Assembly (NCBI RefSeq): GCF_001984155.1
Contig: NZ_MTQO01000044.1
Location: 248,001 to 312,000, forward strand
From: Actinosynnema sp. ALI-1.44
Lineage (GTDB): Bacteria > Actinomycetota > Actinomycetes > Mycobacteriales > Pseudonocardiaceae
Direction of reading: 5' to 3'
DNA length: 64,000 nucleotides
The position numbers and the translations under genes were made by a program. The notes below the pieces were generated by a model. The model searched no databases and had not been told where the DNA came from. It worked only from the letters and a program-made list of their open reading frames with translations. Positions within the stretch are counted from its first letter, which is position 1; each line of letters begins with the position of its first letter. Below are positions 8,860-17,036 of this stretch, in pieces.

Positions 8860-9112
8860 TGCTGTGACCGGATAGGTTCGCCGGGGATGTCAGGCCGCGT
8901 GGGTGATGGGGCGGCCTCCCCGTCGATGCCTTTCTCGCTGCGGATGCGAGCTCGTTCGGGTCGTTGGGCGGCCAGCACTTCGGGGCGGCGGGCGTTGGCG
9001 TTGCGCCATCGCAGGTAGGCGTGCAGCGCGCGTGTCGGCCCCACCATCGAACCGGTCGGGCTGCGTCACCGCACAGCGGCACCCCGGTGAACCGCTCCGG
9101 TCACGGCACTGG
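8856..9112. mobile_element. Internally deleted IS630-like element (257 bp) with imperfect terminal repeats
   Basis: The left end reads CTAGTGCTGTGACCGGATAG and the right end is its imperfect inverse (..CTCCGGTCACGGCACTGG); about 26 of 31 terminal bases match. Inside, on the minus strand, is a scrap of an IS630-type transposase C-terminus. The same ends occur at 57047-57201. It is a non-autonomous derivative that probably targets TA within CTAG; here the CTAG is the end of the lipoprotein gene. Confidence 0.6.
8880..9045 (-). pseudogene. IS630-family transposase C-terminal fragment
   Basis: The minus strand encodes RALHAYLRWRNANA followed by RRPEVLAAQRPERARIRSEK, the usual end of actinobacterial IS630 transposases, and then shifts frame, with GGRPITHAA continuing in another frame. 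The whole catalytic DDE part is missing. It cannot encode an active enzyme. Confidence 0.6.
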
Positions 9113-9157
9113 CGACGCGTAGTTCCACCCTTCCGAAGTCGGACCACTCGATTTTCG

Positions 9158-10330
9158 TCATGAACGACGTTCCTCACCTTCCATGGTGTGAGGACCTCGT
9201 GACAGGAGGACGAGACACAACCCGGCACCACACATGATGACGAGGAAGAATGACACGCCCGCCGCTGCGAGACCCACTTGGTCGCTCAGCCATCCGATGC
9301 AGATGACCGGCAAGGAGCTGGCGAGATAGCCGCACAGGTAATATCGAGTGGTGACTGCCGCCGACCGACTCGGGAGAACCACCGCATTCAGTGCGGACAA
9401 CCCGCTAGATGTCGTCATTCCGTGTCCGACACCGAGCACAGCGGTGGATAACAGGAAACCCGACCCGCTGGCGGCCAGCACCGTGACAACCGCGCAGAGA
9501 CTTCCGCCTGCCATAATGATCAGCCCGACTCGCTCCACCATATGCCGAGAAAGGTTCCGGGCGAATGCCTGCCCCGCAGCGGCGGTGGCCAGTAGAACTG
9601 TCACTGCCAGTGCGCCCAGCAGGCGCGCCGCAGCGAGATCACGCTGCAGAAGGCTTGGGACAAGCGACAGGTAATACCCATTCAATGCGTAGGCGCAGCA
9701 CAAGGTCGCCGTTGACAGCACAATTCGACGGCGACCGCCGAATGTGCGGTGGCTGCGCGCCTTCCATGTCGGAGCCGCCTGCCGGGGAGCCGCCGGAACC
9801 GTCGCGAGCAGCACCAGGCTGATGACCGGGAACGGCAGGTAGATCCAGTAGACCTGATGCGTGGGATCGGGCAGCCAGTGCACCCCGGCCCCTGCGAGCA
9901 GTGGGCCGCACCCGAGACCGGCCGCGATGCCCGCCGAAGCACGCAGCGCGGCCGCCCGTGCCGGGAGGCAGTCGCGCAGCATCGTCGTCAGGGTTGCGGT
10001 ACACAGTCCCACGCTGATGCCGGAAACGACCCTGGCCGCACTGACGGTCGCCGCCGTGTCGGCCAACAGGAATACCGCAGTTGCCGCGACGGACAGTGCG
10101 GCGGCCGTCAACGCGACGGCCTTACCGCCCCAACGTCGCGTCGCTGTTCCCGAGATCAGCAGCGAGACGATCACCCCGAGCACATAGGCGGCGAATATGC
10201 CTGTCACGTACTGGTCGGTGAGGTGATACCGCTGACGGTAAAGCTCGAAAATCGGAGTCGTCAGCGTGCTGCCCGCAGTGAGACTGACCAGGCTCACCAC
10301 CAAGGCCGTCCGCGTTAGCCGCGATGCCAC
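9158..10330 (-). CDS. MFS transporter, 12-helix exporter type
   Basis: About 390 residues with twelve predicted hydrophobic helices. The usual major-facilitator loop appears as SGTATRRWGGKAVAL after helix 2. I use the GTG at 10330, which gives an N-terminus MASRLTRTALVVSLVSL that enters helix 1 directly. The frame stays open upstream to a TTG at 10642, but that stretch is hydrophilic and overlaps an intron-RT scrap. No good ribosome site is seen. The gene is divergent from a 2-oxoglutarate dioxygenase that probably hydroxylates an amino acid, so export of that product or of an analogue is a reasonable guess. Confidence 0.78.
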   Translation of the reverse strand: MASRLTRTALVVSLVSLTAGSTLTTPIFELYRQRYHLTDQYVTGIFAAYVLGVIVSLLISGTATRRWGGKAVALTAAALSVAATAVFLLADTAATVSAARVVSGISVGLCTATLTTMLRDCLPARAAALRASAGIAAGLGCGPLLAGAGVHWLPDPTHQVYWIYLPFPVISLVLLATVPAAPRQAAPTWKARSHRTFGGRRRIVLSTATLCCAYALNGYYLSLVPSLLQRDLAAARLLGALAVTVLLATAAAGQAFARNLSRHMVERVGLIIMAGGSLCAVVTVLAASGSGFLLSTAVLGVGHGMTTSSGLSALNAVVLPSRSAAVTTRYYLCGYLASSLPVICIGWLSDQVGLAAAGVSFFLVIMCGAGLCLVLLSRGPHTMEGEERRS

Positions 10331-10493
10331 CGGGGCGTTGGTGACGTTGGTGGATGGAACAGCCTGACGAGCGATTGCCCACCCCCAAAGAGGATACAAG
10401 CTAATGGCACGCCATTTTAGCAGAGTCCTTGTTGGGGTCGCAGTGACGTTCCCAGGACTCGGCCAGTTACGTGGAAGTGCATCGCCGATTTGT

Positions 10494-10634
10494 CCAGTAT
10501 TTGGCCAGGGCAGGGTCGTCGGGCGAGTACCTGCCGGTGGCCGGTGCGGGCCGGACGATCTTTGTCCAAGCGTATTGGTGGAGGTAGGCGCCGCTGTCGC
10601 AGTCACCGAAGCCCCCTGCCGGTTGCGTAACCAT
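10494..10634 (-). pseudogene. Fragment of a group II intron reverse transcriptase/maturase
   Basis: The minus strand from an ATG at 10634 reads MVTQPAGGFGDCDSG, AYLHQYAWTKIVRPAPATG and RYSPDDPALAKYWTNRR. This resembles the segment between the maturase domain and the HNH domain of actinobacterial group II intron proteins (FAWTKIVRH..SPDDPAL..YW..RRR). The reverse transcriptase core before it and the HNH domain after it are absent. Identification is from memory of the family. Confidence 0.5.
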
Positions 10635-10672
10635 CGACCCAATCCTACCGAGAATATACCGTTTTGCTCTCA

Positions 10673-10701
10673 TTGCTAAACATCGAGCAAGGCGCTATCG
10701 T
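10673..10701 (+). promoter_or_regulatory. Putative promoter of the dioxygenase gene
   Basis: TTGCTA (10673-10678) and TATCGT (10696-10701) are separated by exactly 17 bp in an AT-rich patch about 50 bp upstream of the GTG start. They fit a housekeeping sigma promoter moderately well. No second copy or experiment supports it. Confidence 0.35.
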
Positions 10702-10749
10702 CGGCATGGCTGATGTTGGTTCATCCCACTGAAGCGGGGGAAAGATTAC

Positions 10750-11640
10750 GTGAATGTTTTTACGTTCAACAACGTAATGTCGGAAATCCTGAGCATTCGG
10801 TCCAGGTATGTTAGAGATCGGGCGGTTTTCGTTCCCGGTGACCAAATGACCCGCCTGCTGGCCGCACTGGGTGCGACGGAAGAAGACCTACAGAAGATCA
10901 AACTGGTCAGTGACAACCTCTCGAAGGACCCCACGCTACCGTTCAGGGAATCCCGGAATGGCAGGTTCTGCATCGACTTCGACACGGCACAAGCATACCG
11001 CCTCGAGTTTCAGCCCTTCGTGCTTTCGGCCGAGGAAGACTTTGTCAGGCATGACTCCAATATGGTGCGCAGATTCGACGAAATCGGAAACGACTTGCAA
11101 CTGAACTCGACCCTCCAGGCGCTTCTGAAATTCAAGTCGTTGGTCATCAAGGACGTGCCGATCAAGCACCGGCCTGACCTGGATTACACGTCCAACAAAT
11201 GGGTGTGCACCTTGTTCAATCTCAGGACGATCACCACGCCCGACTTGACGGGAGAGCCCGCGCTGGAGGGAGTTCACAGCGACGGTGTCGATCACACGAT
11301 GACGACATTTCTCGGCAGCCGGAACATGACGGCTGACAGTGCCGTAACCCAAGTCCACGACATGAGAGAGACGAACGCCATCCGGTGGGATGAGACGGAT
11401 CCGGCGTTGATCCTCGGCAGTTGGCAGCACCAGGACTTCCTCGACACGTTGCTGATCGTCGACCACGAGCGGAAGCACAGCCTGTCGCCGGTTCTGGCTG
11501 TGGGGGAAGAGAAGACCGCCACCAGGGACATGCTGATCTTTTTCACCAGGAAGCCTGTGCAAGAGGGCCACATCTCCTATCCGTATGACTCGCTTAACCT
11601 GCATGAGGCCCTTCCGATGTCGGTCGACCTGCTGCGGTAG
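10750..11640 (+). CDS. 2-oxoglutarate/Fe(II)-dependent dioxygenase, isoleucine-hydroxylase (IDO) type
   Basis: A 296-residue protein of the 2OG-Fe_Oxy_2 family, which includes the free L-isoleucine 4-hydroxylase of Bacillus thuringiensis. The iron motif is seen as EGVHSDGVDH (His176, Asp178), with a likely distal His243 in DHERKHSLSPV. Members oxidise free aliphatic amino acids with 2-oxoglutarate as co-substrate; the substrate here is unknown. The GTG start follows GGGGGAAAG. Base composition is lower in GC than the neighbours, and the gene is flanked by remnants (intron RT on one side, broken methyltransferase on the other), which suggests transfer. A divergent MFS exporter may move the product. 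Confidence 0.82.
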   Translation: MNVFTFNNVMSEILSIRSRYVRDRAVFVPGDQMTRLLAALGATEEDLQKIKLVSDNLSKDPTLPFRESRNGRFCIDFDTAQAYRLEFQPFVLSAEEDFVRHDSNMVRRFDEIGNDLQLNSTLQALLKFKSLVIKDVPIKHRPDLDYTSNKWVCTLFNLRTITTPDLTGEPALEGVHSDGVDHTMTTFLGSRNMTADSAVTQVHDMRETNAIRWDETDPALILGSWQHQDFLDTLLIVDHERKHSLSPVLAVGEEKTATRDMLIFFTRKPVQEGHISYPYDSLNLHEALPMSVDLLR

Positions 11641-11689
11641 TCGACAGGGCCTGCACACAAGGCTCCGGTGGACGTTTTCCTCGTGCCGA

Positions 11690-12198
11690 ACAAGCGATGC
11701 GGCCAGGGTCGAACCCCGCCTCACGCAGTGGAGATTCCCATCGATCACGCGACTCGGCAGGAATCAGCCGATGCACGCACTGCGACGGTGCGGGGGCGAG
11801 AACCTGTCGCTTGAATTCGAGCACCGCCGGTTGATCGATCTCGAAAACGGTCGTACCCGTCGGCCACGGAAGCCGATGGGCACGGGAATCGAGCCCGGCC
11901 GCCAGGACCCCGACCTGCCGCACGCCGTCGTTCACCGCCTGGCGCAGAGCATCGTCGATGAACTTGCCGCGAATTCCGAGGAGGTCGGACAAGGGACGCC
12001 AGCTGCCTTCCGACCCGTCCGCGCCTGGTCGGGTCGGCAGGCTGCCACCCGGATCCGCCGCGCTACCAGGCGCTCGGCATACGGGTCGCTGATCAGCGCG
12101 TCGTCCCGGTGCGTCTCGACAGCGCGGCCCGCTGTCGCAACCATGGCAGTGGCCCCCACATCGGTCGTCACGTCCCATCCGTTCGGTCGAAGATTCAT
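11690..12198 (-). pseudogene. Frameshifted and truncated SAM methyltransferase (TIGR00027/LCM-like)
   Basis: The minus strand begins MNLRPNGWDVTTDVGATAMV and continues to DDALISDPYAERLVA, the classic N-terminus of this actinobacterial family. The coding then moves to another frame near 12070, giving LLGIRGKFIDDALRQAVNDG, the motif I region VGVLAAGLDSRAHRL and VFEIDQPAVLEFKRQVL. Homology fades after LREAGFDPGR near 11700, so the C-terminal third is missing. At least one frameshift and a truncation make it non-functional. Confidence 0.75.
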
Positions 12199-12843
12199 CC
12201 AGCTTCATCGTTTTCATCGGGCCACGTCCGCATGCGGTATGTCGAATCGGCTCTGCTGTCCCGTTCGCGGGCTGCTCCGTCGGGCGCGATCACGAAGGGT
12301 TCCAGGCGAGTCGCACCGCCGACGGTTCTGGTCCTGGTGGTGGTGCGCACGGTGGATCCACGAAATGCTGAAGCTGACTTCCGCGTATGACAGACATTGT
12401 TCCAGCAGAAACACCGCCGGCCAACTCGGTGTCCACTGCCCGGGGTGAACCTCAGTCACCTGTCGCCAGGGGGCAAGTTGGTGGTACCAGCTGTAGAAAA
12501 CCCTTCACCAGCAGGACAGACGTCGCCACAAGAGCGAGCCACCTCACGCATGCACGCGCACTGTCGCGAGCGTTTCTGCCGACGTGCGTTGGTGAGCGTG
12601 CATCGTGTGGCAGGTTTCGCCAACCCGTGATGACCGCGGCGCCTCACCTCTGACGACTCCTCGCGCTGTTTCCGGCCATTGTGGTCACTCTCATACGAAT
12701 ACCAGATTCCAATGTGGATTGATGTCGACGGTCAGGCACCGCGGCCCGTGTTCGGGCAAGGACCATGCTCATTGCGGCTGCTGCCTTCCTGCTCAGACAG
12801 CCTGCGCACTTTCACCGGTTCAGCCACCCACAGCACGACCTGG
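12199..12843. other. Stretch without a recognisable gene
   Basis: About 640 bp between the broken methyltransferase and the next methyltransferase. Short open frames occur on both strands but none has a credible family, ribosome site and length together. It is probably residue of past insertions. Confidence 0.5.
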
Positions 12844-13539
12844 TCAGCACCGCGCGGCGACGAGGAACATCGGGACCGCGACGAAGACCCGGTTCGCCCG
12901 GCCGCGTTCGGCCTGCTCGGCCAACCAGCTTTCGTGCTGGGTTATCCGGCCCAGCAGGGCGAGCGCGGTCTCGTCGGTGAACACGCCGGTGTGCACTTCG
13001 ACGATCGGGTCGGTGAATCCGGCGTCGAGCAGCAGATTGCGGTATTTCCGCGCGACGCGAGGTGACGGGAACGTGTCCGCTTTGGCGTGGATCAGCCTGC
13101 GGGTCGTCTCCGGGTCGTCGGAGTCGACGACGATCGTGTCCCAGTCGGGCCCCAGCAGCACGATCCGCCCACCCGGCGCCAGCACCCGTCGGGCCTCGGC
13201 CACGGCCCGAGCCGGGTCGTCGAGCGTGTGCAGCACCTTGTCCGCGCGGTAGCCTGTGACCGATCCGGTTTCGAGTCGAAGGTCGTGGGCGTCGCCGACC
13301 TGAAACTCGTTGCCCGGCCACCGTTCCCGCGCCACGGCGATCATCTCGGCATCACGGTCGATGCCGATCGCGGTGGCTCCGCGACCGGCCAGTTCGGCGA
13401 CGGCGCGGCCACCGCCGCAGCCGACGTCGACCACGGTTCGACCGGTGAGGTCGCCGAGCAACTCGTAGGAACGTGCGCGCAGTGCGATGGAGTCGGGTCG
13501 CGCGTCACCGGCATCGAGGGCAGCCAACAAACTGGACAT
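12844..13539 (-). CDS. Class I SAM-dependent methyltransferase
   Basis: A 231-residue Rossmann methyltransferase. Motif I is VVDVGCGGG at about 36-44, followed by the acidic GIDRDAEM turn, then GDAHDL and RRVLAPGGRIVLLGPDWD. It belongs to the Methyltransf_11 group; the substrate is unknown. In-frame ATGs exist at 13569, 13548 and 13539. I prefer 13539 because a MerR-type promoter (TTGACT, 19-bp spacer, GAGCAT) ends seven bases before it, which would give a leaderless message. The gene is divergent from a MerR regulator that probably controls it. Confidence 0.82.
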   Translation of the reverse strand: MSSLLAALDAGDARPDSIALRARSYELLGDLTGRTVVDVGCGGGRAVAELAGRGATAIGIDRDAEMIAVARERWPGNEFQVGDAHDLRLETGSVTGYRADKVLHTLDDPARAVAEARRVLAPGGRIVLLGPDWDTIVVDSDDPETTRRLIHAKADTFPSPRVARKYRNLLLDAGFTDPIVEVHTGVFTDETALALLGRITQHESWLAEQAERGRANRVFVAVPMFLVAARC

Positions 13540-13546
13540 GCCCGCC

Positions 13547-13577
13547 ATGCTCGGACTTAATGTCGACATGAAGTCAA
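13547..13577 (-). promoter_or_regulatory. MerR-type promoter/operator between merR and methyltransferase
   Basis: On the minus strand TTGACT and GAGCAT are spaced by 19 bp, the stretched spacing MerR activators need. The spacer is filled by ACTTAATGTCGACATGAAGT (13555-13574), a 20-bp inverted repeat with one mismatched pair. Transcription would begin at or next to the methyltransferase ATG at 13539. Confidence 0.6.
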
Positions 13578-13972
13578 GCCCGATGACGATCGGCCAGGTC
13601 GCCGACCACTTCGGCCTGCCGACGCACGTGCTGCGGCACTGGGAGTCGGTCGGCCTGCTCTCCCCCGCCCGCGTCGAGGGCAGCCACCGCCGCTACACCC
13701 ACGAAGACGTGGTCCGGGTAGCGTCGATCGTGCGCGCGAAACAGGCCGGGCTGTCACTACCGGACATCCGTGCGTTCCTCGCGGCAGGCGACCCGGCCGC
13801 CCGCAAGGACGTGCTCCGCCGCAACCACCGCGAGCTGCACGCCAGGATGACGGCGCTGCGAGCGGCGTTGGACCTCCTGGAAGCCGGGCTGAACTGCACG
13901 CACGAGGACATCGTGACCTGCCCGAACTACCAGGCCACCCTCACGGAACTGCTCGGACGAACGCGCATGTGA
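13568..13972 (+). CDS. MerR-family transcriptional regulator
   Basis: 134 residues. The MerR winged helix is at about 6-75 (MTIGQVADHFGLPTHVLRHWESVGLLSPARVEGSHRRYTHEDVVRV), then a helical dimer segment, then a tail with C110-T-H112 and C118-P. That Cys/His group could bind a metal or sense redox. The start is uncertain: ATG 13568 lies inside the operator, while ATG 13583 (MTIGQVAD) matches usual MerR N-termini. Neither has a ribosome site. Its regulator-target arrangement with the divergent methyltransferase is visible in the promoter. Inducer unknown. Confidence 0.85.
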   Translation: MKSSPMTIGQVADHFGLPTHVLRHWESVGLLSPARVEGSHRRYTHEDVVRVASIVRAKQAGLSLPDIRAFLAAGDPAARKDVLRRNHRELHARMTALRAALDLLEAGLNCTHEDIVTCPNYQATLTELLGRTRM

Positions 13973-14025
13973 TCCGGATTCCCGCCCATGTGCCGGGTCC
14001 GACCGGGTCGTGTTCAATGAGGATC

Positions 14026-14445
14026 ATGAGTACCGACGCGCTGACCGCCGAGGACCTCGAATTCCTCGCACGCCCCCTGCACGGGTTCCTGACCGTGGCC
14101 GCGGGGCCGACCCCGCCCCAGCCCCGGCCGGTGTGGTTCGAGGCCACTGCCGAAGGAAAGGTGCAGCTGTTCACGGAGGCGGGTTCGCTCAAAGTGCGGC
14201 GGCTGAACCGCGATCCGCGCGCCTCGATCGTCGTCGCCGCCCCGGTGGGCGAACCGGAGCACTGGGTTTCGGTCGCCGGGCGCGTCACGGTGGAGCCCGA
14301 TGGAGCACAGGAGCTCTGTGCGCGCTTGGGCGCCCGGTACTGGGATCTCGACAACCCGACTCTCGCCGACCAGATCGCCCAGATGCAGGCCGCCGAGCTG
14401 CTTCGTCTCGTCATCCACCCGGAGACTGTGCGTCGCTACGCCTAA
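14026..14445 (+). CDS. PPOX-class F420/FMN-binding split-barrel protein
   Basis: A 139-residue split beta-barrel protein of the pyridoxamine-phosphate-oxidase fold, similar to the Rv1155-type F420-dependent reductases. Visible features are FLARPLHGFLTVAAG, PRPVWFEATAEGKVQLFTEAGSLKVRRLNRDPRASIVV and the WVSVAGRVTVE strand. The start at 14026 has GAGG at the right distance. It probably reduces a small molecule with F420H2 or binds flavin as a dimer; the substrate is not predictable. It is followed by a large palindrome and a convergent hydrolase gene. Confidence 0.8.
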   Translation: MSTDALTAEDLEFLARPLHGFLTVAAGPTPPQPRPVWFEATAEGKVQLFTEAGSLKVRRLNRDPRASIVVAAPVGEPEHWVSVAGRVTVEPDGAQELCARLGARYWDLDNPTLADQIAQMQAAELLRLVIHPETVRRYA

Positions 14446-14475
14446 GCACCCCGCGGCTACCCCCGCGGCTCCCCC

Positions 14476-14528
14476 GCAACGAATGTGGCCTTCGTTGCGT
14501 TTTTGGCAACGAAGGCCACATTGGTTGC
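14476..14528. repeat. Dispersed palindrome (AATGTGGCC family), 23-bp arms
   Basis: Two 23-base arms (GCAACGAATGTGGCC.. and its inverse) pair at 22 of 23 positions around a 7-base GTTTTTG loop. The element sits between convergent genes and may act as a two-way terminator. A close relative is at 57103-57155. Repeats like this are scattered in Pseudonocardiaceae genomes as far as I recall. Confidence 0.75.
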
Positions 14529-14565
14529 ACAGGCCAGCGGAGCGGAACCGTGGGAAGGGCTGCCG

Positions 14566-15792
14566 TCAGCCGACGCAGGACTGGACTGCCTTGGCCAGGC
14601 TTGCCGCCCGGGGGTCGTCCGGCCGGAACGACCAGTGGTTCGTCACGTACGCGAACCCGACACCGGCATCCGGGTCCGCGAACCCGATCGACCCGCCGGA
14701 TCCCGGGTGACCGAAGGAACCCGGCCCCAGCATCGGCATCGGCGGACACGCCCGCCAGAAACCGAGCGACATGTTGAAGGACCGGTCAGCCGGGATGTCC
14801 AAGCCCGGCGGCAACCCGTGCATCCGTGTCCTGTCCGTCTGGATTTCCGTCGCACGGGAGACAGTCGCCGGGTCGAGCAGCCGCACTCCGTCGACGTCAC
14901 TCACCGTCGCTGCATACATCCGGGCCACCGAGTGAGCGTCCGCGAGCATGTTCGCGGCTGGGAACTCCGCCGCACGCCAGGCCCGGGTGGTGTGGTACTC
15001 GGTCGTGTGGTCCAGCGCCCCGCCGAGTTCCCCTGCGCGGGCCTGGACCGAGTCCGCGCCCCACACGGCGTTGATCCATGCCTTGACTGTCTCCGGGTCC
15101 AGTCCCGCAGTCGCGGTTATCCCCGCGATGAGCTCGTCCAGGGTGAACGGGGCCGCGTACTCGATCCGGGCCACATGCTGTTCCTGCTCGGCGGGCAGGC
15201 CGATCCAGGCGCGCAGCCCCAACGGCTGGGCCACCTCGTCGGCGAAGAAGGTGCCGAGGGACTTCCCGGTGATCCGCCGGACGACCTCGCCGACCAGGAA
15301 TCCATAGGTCATGCTGTGATACACGTGCTCAGTGCCCGGCTCCCACAATGGTTTCTGGGCTTCCAGCGCGCGGATCACCGGGTGCCAGGCGCATGCCTCT
15401 TCGAACGTCAGCGGTCCGTCCACAATCGGCAGACCCGCCTGGTGCGACAGCAGCCAGCGGACCGGGATGTCCGCCTTGCCCGCCGCGGCGAACTCCGGCC
15501 AGTACCGGGCCACGGGGGCGTCCAGGTCCAACTCTCCTCGTTGGGCCAGGAGGTGGGCGCAGATCGCGGTGGCGCCTTTCGTCGTCGACGCGACCTGGAC
15601 GATGGTGTCCGAGGTCCATGGCTGGTTCGCCTCGCGGTCGGCCTGGCCGCCGCGCAGGTCGGCGACGAGACGACCGTCCGCGTACACGCTGCACGCCGCG
15701 CCGACCTCACCGGGGTTTCCGTCGAAGTTCGCACGGAACGCGTCGGCGACCTTGCCCCAGCCGTCCTCGACGTGGCTCGTGGTGTCCATCAT
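14566..15792 (-). CDS. Serine hydrolase, class C beta-lactamase fold (family VIII esterase type)
   Basis: 408 residues. The nucleophile motif is STTK at 69-72, and the second motif is Y158-H-S160 in EHVYHSMTYG. No signal peptide is seen from the ATG at 15792, which has AAAGGAACG upstream, so the enzyme is probably cytoplasmic like EstB-type esterases. The C-terminal part carries GHPGSGGSIGFADPDAGVGFAYV, the position of the KTG-like motif. It likely cleaves short-chain esters or lactams. It is the third gene of a minus-strand set, 28 bp after the DD-peptidase-like gene. Confidence 0.85.
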   Translation of the reverse strand: MMDTTSHVEDGWGKVADAFRANFDGNPGEVGAACSVYADGRLVADLRGGQADREANQPWTSDTIVQVASTTKGATAICAHLLAQRGELDLDAPVARYWPEFAAAGKADIPVRWLLSHQAGLPIVDGPLTFEEACAWHPVIRALEAQKPLWEPGTEHVYHSMTYGFLVGEVVRRITGKSLGTFFADEVAQPLGLRAWIGLPAEQEQHVARIEYAAPFTLDELIAGITATAGLDPETVKAWINAVWGADSVQARAGELGGALDHTTEYHTTRAWRAAEFPAANMLADAHSVARMYAATVSDVDGVRLLDPATVSRATEIQTDRTRMHGLPPGLDIPADRSFNMSLGFWRACPPMPMLGPGSFGHPGSGGSIGFADPDAGVGFAYVTNHWSFRPDDPRAASLAKAVQSCVG

Positions 15793-15820
15793 GCTCTCGT
15801 TCCTTTCCGATCCGGGGGTT

Positions 15821-16999
15821 TCAGCCGCAGAACACCTTGGTGACGAGCGCCTTGCTCGCCTGCCGCAGTCCGGCCGCCTTGGACATCGCGGCATCGTCCA
15901 CATAGGTCGCCGATGCCTCCAGGGTCCTGCTGCCGTCCGGCGTGCTGTACATCAGCGACGCGGCGCCCTGGACGCCGCCGTTGTGGGTGAGCACCGTGAC
16001 GCCGCAACCCGCGTCCTGCACGAACATGCCGAGGCCGTAGCCCAGTGCGGCCGGTTTCGGGTGTGGCTTGCGCATCTCGGCCATCAGTGCGGGCGGGAGG
16101 AGCTTTCCGCCGACCAACGCGGCGAAGAACGTGTGGAGATCCGCGGTGGTCGAGATCATGTCACCGGCACTGGAGATCCAGGACGGGTTGTTCCGCGTGA
16201 TGTCGACCGTCTTCGACCGACCGTTCTCCGAGTACTGGTAGTAGCTGTGCGCGTGCGGGCCGGGGATCTCCGGGAACGTCTCCGGTGCCAGGGTGTCGCG
16301 CAGTCCGAGTGGTCGCAGGATCCGCCGCCGCAGCTCGTCGGGGAACGCGTGGCCGGTGACCTTCTCGATCAGGAGCCTGGCCAGGACGTAGTTGGTGTTG
16401 GAGTAGTTCCAGTCCGTTCCCGGCTCGAACCGCGCGGGCTTGGACAACGCGAACCGCACCAGTTCCTCCGGCCGGTACGTGCGGAACCGGCTGTCCACCC
16501 ATTCCTTGCCTGACCACGTGATCCCTGGCACGACCGTGCCGTCGTCGTAGTACTCGCCGGTGAAGTTGAAGACCCCGCTGGTGTGCTGCAACAACATCCG
16601 CACGGTGATCCGCCGGTCCAACCCGAACCCCGGCAGGTAGTCGGCCGCCGGGGCGTCCAGCCCGACCTTGCCCTCGGCCACCAGTTGCAGCACGACAGTC
16701 GCGACGAAGGTCTTGGTGTTGCTGCCGACGCGGAACCGACCGTTCGTCGGTGGTTTCGCGGCCTTGCCCAGTTCGCGTGCCCCGGCGCTGCCGACCCACT
16801 CCCCTCGCTGGTCGTGGACACGCACCTGCACCCCGACGGCGCCGGAGTCCACGAACGCCCGCATGGCCTCCCGCAGCTCCGGACGGTCCTGCGCAGCGGG
16901 CGCCGACGTGGCCGCTCCCGCCAGCAGTGTGACCGCAAGCGCCACGACCCCGGCTCGCCGGACGAACCGGATCTTGTTGTTCTCGGTGCCCCTGTTCAT
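15821..16999 (-). CDS. Secreted serine hydrolase, D-Ala-D-Ala carboxypeptidase (R61) type
   Basis: About 392 residues with an N-terminal signal peptide (ALAVTLLAGAATSAPA). The penicillin-binding motifs are SNTK at 93-96, YSN at 199-201 and HNGG in place of KTG near the C-terminus, as in Streptomyces R61. It should act outside the cell on peptidoglycan stem peptides or related substrates. A GTG five codons upstream (17014) is an alternative start; neither has a clear ribosome site. It lies between the DUF2306 gene (22-37 bp upstream) and the esterase-like gene, most likely as one operon. Confidence 0.85.
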   Translation of the reverse strand: MNRGTENNKIRFVRRAGVVALAVTLLAGAATSAPAAQDRPELREAMRAFVDSGAVGVQVRVHDQRGEWVGSAGARELGKAAKPPTNGRFRVGSNTKTFVATVVLQLVAEGKVGLDAPAADYLPGFGLDRRITVRMLLQHTSGVFNFTGEYYDDGTVVPGITWSGKEWVDSRFRTYRPEELVRFALSKPARFEPGTDWNYSNTNYVLARLLIEKVTGHAFPDELRRRILRPLGLRDTLAPETFPEIPGPHAHSYYQYSENGRSKTVDITRNNPSWISSAGDMISTTADLHTFFAALVGGKLLPPALMAEMRKPHPKPAALGYGLGMFVQDAGCGVTVLTHNGGVQGAASLMYSTPDGSRTLEASATYVDDAAMSKAAGLRQASKALVTKVFCG

Positions 17000-17036
17000 G
17001 TCGACCACGATCACGAGCCGCGCTGACGCCGATCAG

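Noticed and set aside
12214-12653. Small open frames on both strands between the methyltransferases
   Set aside because: No recognisable domain, weak starts and composition not typical of coding DNA.
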